Assembly: GCF_001665785.1 (NCBI RefSeq)
Contig: NZ_LZSO01000026.1
Span: 186,001-250,000, forward strand
Length of the DNA stretch: 64,000 nt
Origin: Mycolicibacterium peregrinum
GTDB taxonomy: Bacteria; Actinomycetota; Actinomycetes; Mycobacteriales; Mycobacteriaceae
Direction: 5' to 3'
The notes beneath the pieces were generated by a model. That model saw only the letters and a list, made by a program, of their open reading frames with translations, was not told the origin of the DNA and searched no databases. Below are positions 9,051-16,779 of the stretch, piece after piece (the stretch's first letter is position 1; every line of letters begins with the position of its first letter). The position numbers and the translations under genes are program-made.

Positions 9051-10739
9051 TCAGGCGCCGCCACAGCAGGGATCTGCCACGTCGAGGCGGCAGGCACACG
9101 AGGCGCGCACGGCGACGTCGGCCCGTGCCCGCGCCAACTCCAATTGTTGGCCGATGATGGCGGCCTCGGCGTCGCGGCCGAGCCGACGGAGGCACTCGTG
9201 GTAGCCGTGCAGGCTCCAGACGTTGTTCGGATGGTGGCTGGACCGGCTGAGCGTCGGATCCAGGCCGAGGTCGGCCGCATAGACTCCGGCGGCCTCCTCC
9301 ACGTACCCCTGTTCGAGCAGCAGTGCGCCGTAGGCGTGCCGGGTCGGTTGCATCCACCCCCACGGTTCGTCATACGGCAGCGCGTCGTCGAGTTCGATGG
9401 CCCGGCGCAGATAACCGAAGGCGGTTTCGTGATCGCCTTCGCGATAGGCGATTTCGCCGTTGAGCATCTGTTCGGCGATCGCGAGGATGTCCAGGCTGGT
9501 GTTGTTGAACAGGTAGCGCGAGTCGGGAATGCGCGCGTAAGCCGCCAGAAAGTTGTCGCGTTCCGCGCGGGCCTGCTCCATCTGTCCGGTAGCTGCGTAC
9601 GCGACGCCGCGGCCGTAGTGGATCGTCGCGGTGGTGGTGCAGTACAGCTCGGGATCGGCGGGAAGTGGTTCGGCGATCAGATCGTCCCAGCGGCCGAACC
9701 GCACCAGCACGTGCACCCGCAGAGGTACGAATGCCTCCAGCCAGTCCGCCATCGGTGGTGAGGCGACCGAGAGCACCTCGGGGGTCAGCTGGGCGGACAG
9801 CTCCTCGGCCGCGTCCAGCGCGATCTGCGAACTGCCTTCGAACATCGCCGAATACACCACGAAATGCAGGTCGTGGGCACGGTAGAGAGAATAGAAATTC
9901 AGCGCGCCTTCGCGTTCGACGAACTTTCGGTCGGCGTGTACCGCGGCGAGGTTGGCGATCACAGAACTGCGGTAGTCGCCGCACAGGACGTCGATGTGGC
10001 TGGCCATGTGCTGCAGATGCCCGGCGTCGGGCACCAACCCACGCAACAGATCGGCGGCGGGCAGCGCGGCCTCCGGTGTCGTCGACATCTCCATCGCGTG
10101 GATGTAGAGGTGCAGCACCCCTGGGTGTTGTCGGCCGGCCGCGGTCGCCAGCGCTGCGTCGAGGATCCGTTTGGCTTCCACCACACGAGATCCCGGGGCG
10201 GGCTCACCGGTGCGGCCGTCCCACAGTGCCCACGCGGTCACGTTCAGCAGGGCATCGGCGGCCAGGGTCTGCACATCGATGTCGTCGGGGTGGGCCACGG
10301 CCAGCGCTGCCATCGCATCGGCGTAGTCGGCGTGCCCGGCCGTCAGGGCTTCGGCGTCATCGGGGTCGGCGGTCGGAAATCGCTTCTCCAGCGCAGAGAT
10401 CAGCTCGCGTTCCAGCGTCGATGCCCGGCCGGTCGCAGCGCGCTCGAGTTCGGCCCGGGCCCGGCTCAGCGAGGCGCTCAGATCGGCCGGGTCGAAAGCG
10501 TCCCAGGCCTTGTTGTAGTTGGGGCCGACGGCGTAGGCGATACCCCACCGGGCGACGGCGAACTCCGGGTCGAGTTGCAGGGCACGTTCGAAGCACCGGA
10601 TCGCCTCTTCGTGGTTGAAGGCGTACGACCAGACCATGCCGCGGTCGAACCAGACCTGGGCCGGCGACGAGGGGGTGTCCGTCGGCCGGTGATAGGTCCC
10701 GAGCCGGTAATACGGCTCGGTCTGGGCGGGGTCCGTCAC
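9051..10739 (-). CDS. Tetratricopeptide-repeat protein
   Basis: About 562 residues made largely of helical repeats: an early TPR at the YAFNHEEAIRCFERALQLDP segment and others near residues 400-500 (YREGDHETAFGYLRRAIELD; the LEQGYVEEAAGVYAADLGLDP area). No catalytic domain recognised; a scaffold is likely. The last residues are Cys-rich (ASCACRLDVADPCCGGA), which is odd and could bind metal. Start chosen as the GTG reading VTDPAQTEPYY because TAGCGT lies just upstream as a -10 box for a leaderless message. An alternative ATG at 10784 falls inside the KstR-type palindrome of the divergent gene. Confidence 0.75.
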   Translation of the reverse strand: MTDPAQTEPYYRLGTYHRPTDTPSSPAQVWFDRGMVWSYAFNHEEAIRCFERALQLDPEFAVARWGIAYAVGPNYNKAWDAFDPADLSASLSRARAELERAATGRASTLERELISALEKRFPTADPDDAEALTAGHADYADAMAALAVAHPDDIDVQTLAADALLNVTAWALWDGRTGEPAPGSRVVEAKRILDAALATAAGRQHPGVLHLYIHAMEMSTTPEAALPAADLLRGLVPDAGHLQHMASHIDVLCGDYRSSVIANLAAVHADRKFVEREGALNFYSLYRAHDLHFVVYSAMFEGSSQIALDAAEELSAQLTPEVLSVASPPMADWLEAFVPLRVHVLVRFGRWDDLIAEPLPADPELYCTTTATIHYGRGVAYAATGQMEQARAERDNFLAAYARIPDSRYLFNNTSLDILAIAEQMLNGEIAYREGDHETAFGYLRRAIELDDALPYDEPWGWMQPTRHAYGALLLEQGYVEEAAGVYAADLGLDPTLSRSSHHPNNVWSLHGYHECLRRLGRDAEAAIIGQQLELARARADVAVRASCACRLDVADPCCGGA

Positions 10740-10776
10740 GGTGCCGACGCTACCCGGGTGGCTCGACACCGGCGCG

Positions 10777-10790
10777 TCGAACATGTTCTA
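10777..10790. promoter_or_regulatory. KstR-type operator (thioesterase/TPR divergent promoter)
   Basis: TCGAACATGTTCTA fits the KstR consensus TnnAACnnGTTnnA exactly. It ends 8 bases before the thioesterase ATG, so bound repressor would block transcription start. Confidence 0.7.
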
Positions 10791-10798
10791 GTGCTGGG

Positions 10799-11428
10799 AT
10801 GCCGGGTTACACGCATGTCGAGGGTCTCAGTTCTGCGGACGTGCAGCGTCTGCGGGAGGTGTGGTCACCGCTGGCCGACTCGGTGCGTGCGCTCATCGAT
10901 GCCGCGATCCGCTCGGAGGTGGATGCCGAGGAGGTGGCCGCAGTACGGTCCCAGATCGACGACGCGACCGCGCGCCTGCAGGCCAAACAGATCGACGGTC
11001 CGTTCGGTGTGCGCTTCACGTCCGACGGTGACCGGATGCCGTGGGGCAACCCGGCGATCGGCATCCGCAACCCGATCGCGCCGCCGCTGGTGATGGTGAA
11101 GGACCCGGATGGCGGGGTACGAACCGACTTTCACCTCGGCGCGCCCTATGAAGGGCCGCCGGGCCACGTGCACGGCGGCATGGTGGCGATGGTGCTCGAT
11201 CATGTGCTGGGGGAGGTGGCAGCCAGCGACTCCGATCGTCCGCGGTTCACCGGGACCCTGACCATCCGTTATCTGCGGGCCACCCCGCTGGGCGATCTAC
11301 ACGCCGAGGGGCGGATCACCCGCACGGACGGCATCAAAGCCTTTGCCTCCGGCCATGTTTCCGACGCTGAAGGAATCACCGCCGAGGCTGAAGGCGTGTT
11401 CATCCTGCCGAAATGGGCGCGCGGCTAG
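10799..11428 (+). CDS. Hotdog-fold (PaaI-like) acyl-CoA thioesterase
   Basis: 209 residues. The C-terminal 120 form a hotdog domain with the signature PPGHVHGGMVAMVLDHVLG, where HGG and the following Asp shape the thioesterase active site, and a closing segment ITAEAEGVFILP. The N-terminal helical extension of about 85 residues is typical of the larger actinobacterial members. It probably hydrolyses an acyl-CoA; the KstR-type box immediately upstream suggests a steroid or side-chain CoA intermediate, but that is inference. Stop codon overlaps the convergent FUSC gene by 4 bases. Confidence 0.85.
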   Translation: MPGYTHVEGLSSADVQRLREVWSPLADSVRALIDAAIRSEVDAEEVAAVRSQIDDATARLQAKQIDGPFGVRFTSDGDRMPWGNPAIGIRNPIAPPLVMVKDPDGGVRTDFHLGAPYEGPPGHVHGGMVAMVLDHVLGEVAASDSDRPRFTGTLTIRYLRATPLGDLHAEGRITRTDGIKAFASGHVSDAEGITAEAEGVFILPKWARG

Positions 11429-13446
11429 CGGGTCTCGCCGGCGGGTTCCACCCGGTCGATCGCGATCTCCTGCAGGCTGCGGGTGATCGTGGTCAGTTCG
11501 CCGATCAGGATGCGCGCAGCACCGTTGTCGGCGGACAGCGTCGATGCCACGTTGTGTACCCGTCGCAGTGCGGTGGACAGTTCGGCGGTGTCGAGGCTCC
11601 ACGGGACCGCGGGGCTCGGCGGCGCGCCACGCAGTGCCTCGACGTAATCGTCCACCGCGGCGACGAACTCGCCGTGCAGTGCCGACGAAGGGTGTGTCGG
11701 CAGACTGTTCTCCAGGGTGGTGCAGGCGCTCGTCACCGAATTCAGTGCAGTGCGGTAGGACCGCAACCAACGCCGAAGGACCGGCGGCTCCAAGCTGGTC
11801 GCACCCCACGCGGCCTCGAATGCGGCGCGAGCCCGGAAGGCCCGTTGCCAGGCCGCCGACAGGATTTCGGCCGGGTGGTCGATTTCGTGCACGAATGCCT
11901 TGATCACCAGTGCGGCGTAGTCGATCTCGGTCATCAACAGTTCCCCGGCGCGTTGACGTAACCGGATGAGGGCGTGGTCGGGCAGGGCCACGTGGGCCAT
12001 CACGGCCAGGGCGCCGCCGATCATCACGGCGAACAGTCGGTCCGTGTTACCCGACCACGGGGCGGTTGCGCTCACCCCGACCGCGAACATGACGATCGCG
12101 CCCACGGCCGCGCCGACCGCGAGATAGCCGAACTGCGCGACGCCGTAGGCCAGTCCGACGAACGCCAGCGCGCACACGGCCGAACCGATCGGCCCGGGTT
12201 GCCACACGAGGGTGAGGATCGAGGCGACGATGATGCCGACGCCGAGGCCGGCCATGCGCCCGGCGCACCGGGTATAGGTGTGCGCCGTTTCCGGCCGCAG
12301 CACCACCACGGCGGTCAGTGGCATCCAGTAGCCGTGCTCCAGACCCCCGTAGCGGGCCGCCGCCACCGCCAGTGCGGTGGTCACCGACAGCCGGATGGCG
12401 TGGCGCAGGATCGGCGAGGTCCAGGTCAGATGGGATCGGACCACGGCGGGCGCCGAGGCCAGCGAACCGATCAGGTCGGGCCGGTGCAGCTGCCCGAATC
12501 TCAGCACCGCGGCTTCGCGCAGCTGTTCGCAGAAGCGTTGTGCCAGCGCTGCTTCTGGGCCGGTGACGGCGGCAGCCGCGGTGTGGACGCGGACCACTGC
12601 GTGCTCGGCATCGCGGCGCGCGGTGTGACCGTGATCGGCGATCGCGTCGAGCAGCACGGCGGCGGCGGTCAGCAACTGGGGGAGTCCGCTGTCACCTGGG
12701 TTCTCGTCGTCGGTGGAGGTGTCGCGGTCCGCGGTGGAACGCAACGAGGCCAGGGTGCCGGCGAGGCGCTCCGGGAGCCGATAACCGCCGTGGTAGGCGC
12801 GTGGCCGTTGACTGACCTGGCTGTCGGCGAACACCTCGCGCAACCACGTGAGCGGGGCGTCGTCGACGGTAGCCGTGCAGTCGGCGGCGACGTTGCGGGC
12901 GTCACCGGCCAACGACCGGTAGGCCCGGGTGAGTCCGTCGCGCTGGGCGCGCCAGCGCCGGGGCGGCCATACCGCGATGAGCGCGGCCTGGACCACTCCG
13001 GCCACGATGACCAGAACAGGTGCCAGCAGTGACTGGCCCAGCGTCGGCGCGACCGGCGGCGCCAGCACCAGCAGTGCGCTGGCCGCCGAGGCCACCAGCC
13101 CGGCGTTGGCTCCCAGCGACCACTGCATGCCCGCGGCGAAGCACCACAGTGCAACCACCGCGATGAAGACGGGGCTGTACCCCCCGGCCAGGGTGCCCAG
13201 CAGTACCGCGATGGCCAGTTCGACCGAGCCGGTCACCACCAGCGGGACCCGGCCGCCGGGGCTGCGTTGCAGCGCGATGGCACTCGCGATCACGCCGCCG
13301 CCCAGCGTCCACATCGCTGTCCCGCCGGAACCCCACGCCAGGGCGACCGCAGTCACCGCCAGGACGCCGATCAGGCTTCGGGCCACCGCACCGGCGTCGG
13401 GGGTGTTGAGCCGGAGTGCGTCGGCTGCCTGTCCACCCGTGTGCAC
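11425..13446 (-). CDS. FUSC-family inner-membrane protein (aromatic acid exporter type)
   Basis: About 673 residues with two membrane blocks (roughly residues 15-170 and 355-500) of several helices each, joined by a long soluble helical region, the FUSC/YccS/AaeB pattern. The second block contains HGYWMPLTAVVVLRPE, the most conserved FUSC motif. Such proteins are linked to export of aromatic or other small acids; no accessory membrane-fusion protein is nearby. Start chosen as the GTG reading VHTGGQAADAL, just ahead of the first helix; an ATG 13 codons upstream (13485) is also possible. It is divergent from the EthD-like gene and ends 4 bases into the thioesterase gene. Confidence 0.82.
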   Translation of the reverse strand: MHTGGQAADALRLNTPDAGAVARSLIGVLAVTAVALAWGSGGTAMWTLGGGVIASAIALQRSPGGRVPLVVTGSVELAIAVLLGTLAGGYSPVFIAVVALWCFAAGMQWSLGANAGLVASAASALLVLAPPVAPTLGQSLLAPVLVIVAGVVQAALIAVWPPRRWRAQRDGLTRAYRSLAGDARNVAADCTATVDDAPLTWLREVFADSQVSQRPRAYHGGYRLPERLAGTLASLRSTADRDTSTDDENPGDSGLPQLLTAAAVLLDAIADHGHTARRDAEHAVVRVHTAAAAVTGPEAALAQRFCEQLREAAVLRFGQLHRPDLIGSLASAPAVVRSHLTWTSPILRHAIRLSVTTALAVAAARYGGLEHGYWMPLTAVVVLRPETAHTYTRCAGRMAGLGVGIIVASILTLVWQPGPIGSAVCALAFVGLAYGVAQFGYLAVGAAVGAIVMFAVGVSATAPWSGNTDRLFAVMIGGALAVMAHVALPDHALIRLRQRAGELLMTEIDYAALVIKAFVHEIDHPAEILSAAWQRAFRARAAFEAAWGATSLEPPVLRRWLRSYRTALNSVTSACTTLENSLPTHPSSALHGEFVAAVDDYVEALRGAPPSPAVPWSLDTAELSTALRRVHNVASTLSADNGAARILIGELTTITRSLQEIAIDRVEPAGETR

Positions 13447-13531
13447 CCCACCATTCTCACTCGCCGCGGGCTGCCGGTGGCACATCCGCCCGCGCGTGGC
13501 GCGGATCGGTCCGCCGGTAGGTTCTCCGTCT

Positions 13532-14272
13532 GTGGAGAAAGTCATTGTTCTGCTACGGGCCCCGCAATCGGATCAGCAGTGGTGTGAGCGGCTGCGAACT
13601 ACCGTCGCCGATCGGTTGCTGGCGCTCGGGTTGCCCGGTCTGACGATCAACGTCCGCGACGACGCGGTGCGGGATTCGTTGATGACACTGACCACGCTGG
13701 ACCCGCCGGTGGTCGCGGTGGTCAGTCTGTGGGCCCGGCAGTATTACGGCGAGCAGATCTCTGAGGCGCTGGAAGTGCTTGCTGCCGAATGTGATTCACT
13801 CGCCGCCTACCTGGTCACCGAATCGGTTCCGATGCCTGCGCCGCCGACCGGGGCGGGCGAGCGCACCGACGGTCTGGCCAACGTCGCGCTGCTGCGCCGG
13901 CCTGCCGGCCTCGATGAGACCACCTGGCTGCACCGTTGGCATATCGACCACACCACGGTGGCCATCGAAACTCAGGACACCTTCGGCTACACCCAGAACA
14001 CCGTCGTGCGTGCCCTCACCGAGGACGCCCCGGCGATCGACGGGATCGTGGAGGAACTGTTCCGGCAGCAGGCGGTGTCGGATCTGCACGCGTTCTTCGG
14101 CGCTGCCGACGACGACGATCTGGCCGATCGGATGCGCCGCATGGTCGCGAGCACCGATGCGTTCGGCGCCAGTAGCAACATCGACACCGTGCCGACCAGT
14201 CGGTACGTCTACTCCAGTCCGTTCGTCGACCCGGTAGACCCGGGCGACAAGAGTGGAACGTGTTCTAGTTAG
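13532..14272 (+). CDS. EthD-domain (dimeric alpha/beta barrel) protein
   Basis: 246 residues from a GTG (VEKVIVLLRAP); the frame continues upstream but only antisense to the FUSC gene. Two ferredoxin-like segments are visible, the second around LLRRPAGLDETTWLHRWHIDHTTVAIETQ, the pattern of EthD-like proteins (W-x-x-x-H-W...H). Members often act as small catalytic or accessory proteins in degradation pathways. The last codons lie inside the KstR-type palindrome that precedes the enoyl-CoA hydratase, so the two genes are adjacent but perhaps separately controlled. Confidence 0.75.
   Translation: MEKVIVLLRAPQSDQQWCERLRTTVADRLLALGLPGLTINVRDDAVRDSLMTLTTLDPPVVAVVSLWARQYYGEQISEALEVLAAECDSLAAYLVTESVPMPAPPTGAGERTDGLANVALLRRPAGLDETTWLHRWHIDHTTVAIETQDTFGYTQNTVVRALTEDAPAIDGIVEELFRQQAVSDLHAFFGAADDDDLADRMRRMVASTDAFGASSNIDTVPTSRYVYSSPFVDPVDPGDKSGTCSS
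14254..14267. promoter_or_regulatory. KstR-type operator before enoyl-CoA hydratase
   Basis: TGGAACGTGTTCTA matches TnnAACnnGTTnnA exactly. It lies within the final codons of the EthD-like gene, 41 bases before the enoyl-CoA hydratase ATG. Confidence 0.75.
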
Positions 14273-14308
14273 GCTGCAGCGGCCACGGCGCGACGCGAGG
14301 AGACAGAG

Positions 14309-15064
14309 ATGACCCTGCTGATCGAGGACAACAACCGGGTTCGCACGCTGACCCTCAACCGCCCCGACGCGCTCAATGCGTTCAACGAGGCGCTGTACGA
14401 CGCGACAACCGTCGCCCTGCGTGCGGCCGCTGAGGATCCCGACGTCGCAGTGGTGCTGTTGACAGGTGCCGGGCGGGGATTCAGTGCGGGTAACGACCTC
14501 GTCGAGATGCAGGAGCGCATCACCAATCCGGAATCCACCCCGGGCGAGCACGGGTTCTACGGGATGCTCGAAGTGCTCGCGGATTTCCCGAAGCCGTTGA
14601 TCTGTGCGGTGAACGGGGTAGGCGTGGGCATCGGTGCCACGATCCTCGGGTTCGCCGACCTTGCGTTCATGTCGTCGGAGGCTCGGCTGAAGTGCCCGTT
14701 CACCAGCCTGGGTGTGGCGCCCGAGGCGGCCTCCTCGTATCTGATGCCGCGACTGCTCGGCAGGCAGAATGCCGCGTGGCTGCTGATGTCCTCGGAGTGG
14801 GTGAGCGCCGCCGAGGCCCGCGAGATGGGTCTGGTGTGGAAGGTCTGCGAGCCCGACGCGCTGCTGACCGAGGCTCGGACATACGCCGAAACCCTGTCGG
14901 CCAAGCCTATTTCGAGCCTGGTGGCCGTCAAGCAGGCCATGGTGGCACCGATCCGCGACCAGATCGCGGCGGCCGTGGAGCGCGAGAAGGCGTTGTTCGT
15001 CGAACTGGTGGGTGCGGCGGCCAACGTCGACGCGCTGGCCCAGTTCGCCGACCGCAAGCGTTAG
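14309..15064 (+). CDS. Enoyl-CoA hydratase/isomerase (crotonase family)
   Basis: 251 residues, full length for the family. The oxyanion-hole segments are GRGFSAGNDLVEM (near residue 57) and NGVGVGIGATILGFADLAF (near 98), and a catalytic Glu is likely in GVAPEAASSYLMPRLLG. An AGGAG ribosome site precedes the ATG. It would hydrate or isomerise an enoyl-CoA in beta-oxidation. Because a KstR-type box sits 41 bases upstream, a sterol side-chain or ring-derived CoA ester is a reasonable guess. The stop codon overlaps the convergent bfd stop by 4 bases. Confidence 0.88.
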   Translation: MTLLIEDNNRVRTLTLNRPDALNAFNEALYDATTVALRAAAEDPDVAVVLLTGAGRGFSAGNDLVEMQERITNPESTPGEHGFYGMLEVLADFPKPLICAVNGVGVGIGATILGFADLAFMSSEARLKCPFTSLGVAPEAASSYLMPRLLGRQNAAWLLMSSEWVSAAEAREMGLVWKVCEPDALLTEARTYAETLSAKPISSLVAVKQAMVAPIRDQIAAAVEREKALFVELVGAAANVDALAQFADRKR

Positions 15065-15276
15065 CGGGTGGCCCGTGACGGGCAACCGTTGAACTGGGTG
15101 GGGCACCCCTCGGCCGCCTGATGGGCGGCGATGATGGCGCGGATGGTGCGCCGGCACCGGCCGCAGTCGGCACCGGCGCCACACGCCTCGGCCACCTCTT
15201 TCGAGGTGGTGGCGCCGGACTCGATGATCTCGTTGACGACCTGACTGGTCGCCCCGGTACACAGGCAGACGAACAT
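15061..15276 (-). CDS. bfd: Bacterioferritin-associated ferredoxin (Bfd-like [2Fe-2S])
   Basis: 71 residues with the BFD cluster ligands C4, C6 (FVCLC), C38 and C41 (ADCGRC). Bfd passes electrons to bacterioferritin heme to release stored iron; bacterioferritin is encoded about 0.9 kb away in the opposite direction. Start ATG shares a base with the stop of the upstream gene (TGATG), so the pair is translationally coupled. The C-terminal tail carries two further Cys. A longer open frame runs upstream but only through the neighbouring gene. Confidence 0.88.
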   Translation of the reverse strand: MFVCLCTGATSQVVNEIIESGATTSKEVAEACGAGADCGRCRRTIRAIIAAHQAAEGCPTQFNGCPSRATR

Positions 15277-15911
15277 CAGTCGTCCTGCTCGTCGACGTTC
15301 ATGATGTGGGCCAACTTCCCCACGAACAGGCTCGGGTAGGCACCGAAACCCGCCGTCGTCATCCACTCGGCCGCCGCGTCCGGATGATCGATCCACTGCC
15401 TGGCGCTGACCTCGTCGGCGACCTCCTGCAGGATCATCACTTCCTGGCCGTCGTCGAGCGCCTGGTAGACCCAGATCTTGCGGATGCCGCCCTGCTCGAA
15501 GCGCTCGAGGCCGTCGTGAACCTTGCGCATCAGGGTCGGTACGTCGTCGACGGTGGCCACCGCACCCACGATCACGCCGGCCACGTGGCCCTCCGGGGAC
15601 GGGTCCGTCAGATCGATCTTCTCCACCACTTCGCCGCCGAATATCGGCGGAATATCTTCGACGCCGGAAATATCGAACCACTCGAAGATTGCGGGCGAAC
15701 GCAGTACGTCCCGGATGGATCGGGCGTGCCGAATACCGATTGTCACCAATACCCGGCCCGGCTCCCAAATCGATTTGTAAAGCACGACATGATGCGCGCC
15801 GATCGACAACAGCCCCGAGCGATGTTTCCGCATCCATTTCCACATTTCGTCGATGTCATCGACGCGGAAATCGCACGACAGAATGAGCGAGTGTAAATCG
15901 TACTCACTCAT
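15276..15911 (-). CDS. Conserved protein of unknown function linked to bfd
   Basis: 211 residues, no signal peptide or membrane helix. Sequence suggests a repeat of dimeric alpha/beta-barrel-like halves (FRVDDIDEMWKWMRKHRSG..HHVVLYKSI and later VDDVPTLMRKVHDGLERFEQGGIRKIWVYQAL). I do not recognise a named family. Its coupling to bfd, and an IdeR-like box 37 bases upstream of its start, argue for a role in iron handling or iron-sensitive expression. Codon use near the 5' end is a little richer in A/T than the neighbours, as is the start of bfr. Confidence 0.75.
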   Translation of the reverse strand: MSEYDLHSLILSCDFRVDDIDEMWKWMRKHRSGLLSIGAHHVVLYKSIWEPGRVLVTIGIRHARSIRDVLRSPAIFEWFDISGVEDIPPIFGGEVVEKIDLTDPSPEGHVAGVIVGAVATVDDVPTLMRKVHDGLERFEQGGIRKIWVYQALDDGQEVMILQEVADEVSARQWIDHPDAAAEWMTTAGFGAYPSLFVGKLAHIMNVDEQDD

Positions 15912-15947
15912 TTGTTGCCGACCTTTCTTTCGGGGTGCAATCGCGGA

Positions 15948-15966
15948 TTAGCGCAGTCTAACCTTA
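15948..15966. promoter_or_regulatory. Candidate IdeR (iron regulator) box
   Basis: TTAGCGCAGTCTAACCTTA agrees with the 19-base IdeR consensus TTAGGTTAGGCTAACCTAA at 14 of 19 positions, with the right half CTAACCT intact. It is 37 bases upstream of the leftward bfd operon and 188 bases upstream of bfr. Confidence 0.6.
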
Positions 15967-16153
15967 GTTAGGACAGCCAGTCCACTCCTCGTGGCCACGC
16001 TTGGGGCCGGGTGCCCCCAAGGGTCCGCAAACGTCGCACCAACACGCCGAATTGGTCGTTAATCATTGCGTCACACCGTGCTTCCTGCACTAGATTGGAT
16101 GTGCACGGCAAACGGCAACACTTGACCAGCCCTCAAGGTGCTTAGGAGTTACG

Positions 16154-16633
16154 ATGCAAGGCGATCCAGATGTTCTGAAATTGCTCAACGAGCAATTGAC
16201 GAGCGAACTCACCGCGATTAACCAATATTTCTTGCACTCGAAGATGCAAGATAATTGGGGATTTACGGAACTGGCCGAACATACTCGTTCCGAGTCTTTC
16301 GAAGAGATGCGGCACGCGGAGACCATCACCGACCGAATCCTGCTCCTAGACGGGCTGCCCAACTATCAGCGACTCTTTTCGCTGCGCGTGGGGCAGACAC
16401 TTCGGGAACAGTTCGAGGCCGATCTCGCGATCGAGTACGAGGTGGTTGCCCGCCTCAAGCCCGGGATCATCATGTGCCGGGAAAAGCAGGACGCGACGTC
16501 GGCGCGGATCCTGGAAACGATCCTGGCGGACGAGGAAGGTCACATCGACTACCTGGAAACCCAGCTCGAGTTGATGGAGAAGCTGGGTGACGCGCTCTAC
16601 GCAGCGCAGTGCGTCTCCCGCCCGCCGCAGTAG
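16154..16633 (+). CDS. bfr: Bacterioferritin (heme-containing iron-storage protein)
   Basis: 159 residues, full length. All ferroxidase ligands are in place: E18, E51, H54, E94, E127 and H130. Met52, the axial heme ligand between subunits, is also present. It assembles into a 24-mer shell that oxidises Fe(II) and stores it as mineral in the cytoplasm. An AGGAG ribosome site precedes the ATG. A possible promoter is TTGCGT (16066) with TAGATT (16091), although the 19-base spacing is long. A strong hairpin terminator follows. The order bfr then MFS exporter matches Rv1876-Rv1877 as I remember it. Confidence 0.95.
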   Translation: MQGDPDVLKLLNEQLTSELTAINQYFLHSKMQDNWGFTELAEHTRSESFEEMRHAETITDRILLLDGLPNYQRLFSLRVGQTLREQFEADLAIEYEVVARLKPGIIMCREKQDATSARILETILADEEGHIDYLETQLELMEKLGDALYAAQCVSRPPQ

Positions 16634-16660
16634 CTCAGGTAGCTCGGTCCGTTTCAATCC

Positions 16661-16710
16661 AAGCCGCCCTGGGTAGCCGGTGAATTGCCGGCTGTTCGGG
16701 GCGGCTTTGT
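16661..16710 (+). terminator. Nested hairpin terminator after bfr
   Basis: Outer stem AAGCCGCC/GGCGGCTT (16661-16668 with 16700-16707) encloses an inner stem AGCCGG/CCGGCT, followed by TTTG. It sits 28 bases past the bfr stop. Confidence 0.75.
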
Positions 16711-16779
16711 TCGTGCTGTAACTTTCATAGGCTGTCTAACGATATCGCTGGTGAACCGACAGGCCGGCGAAAGGAAGTT

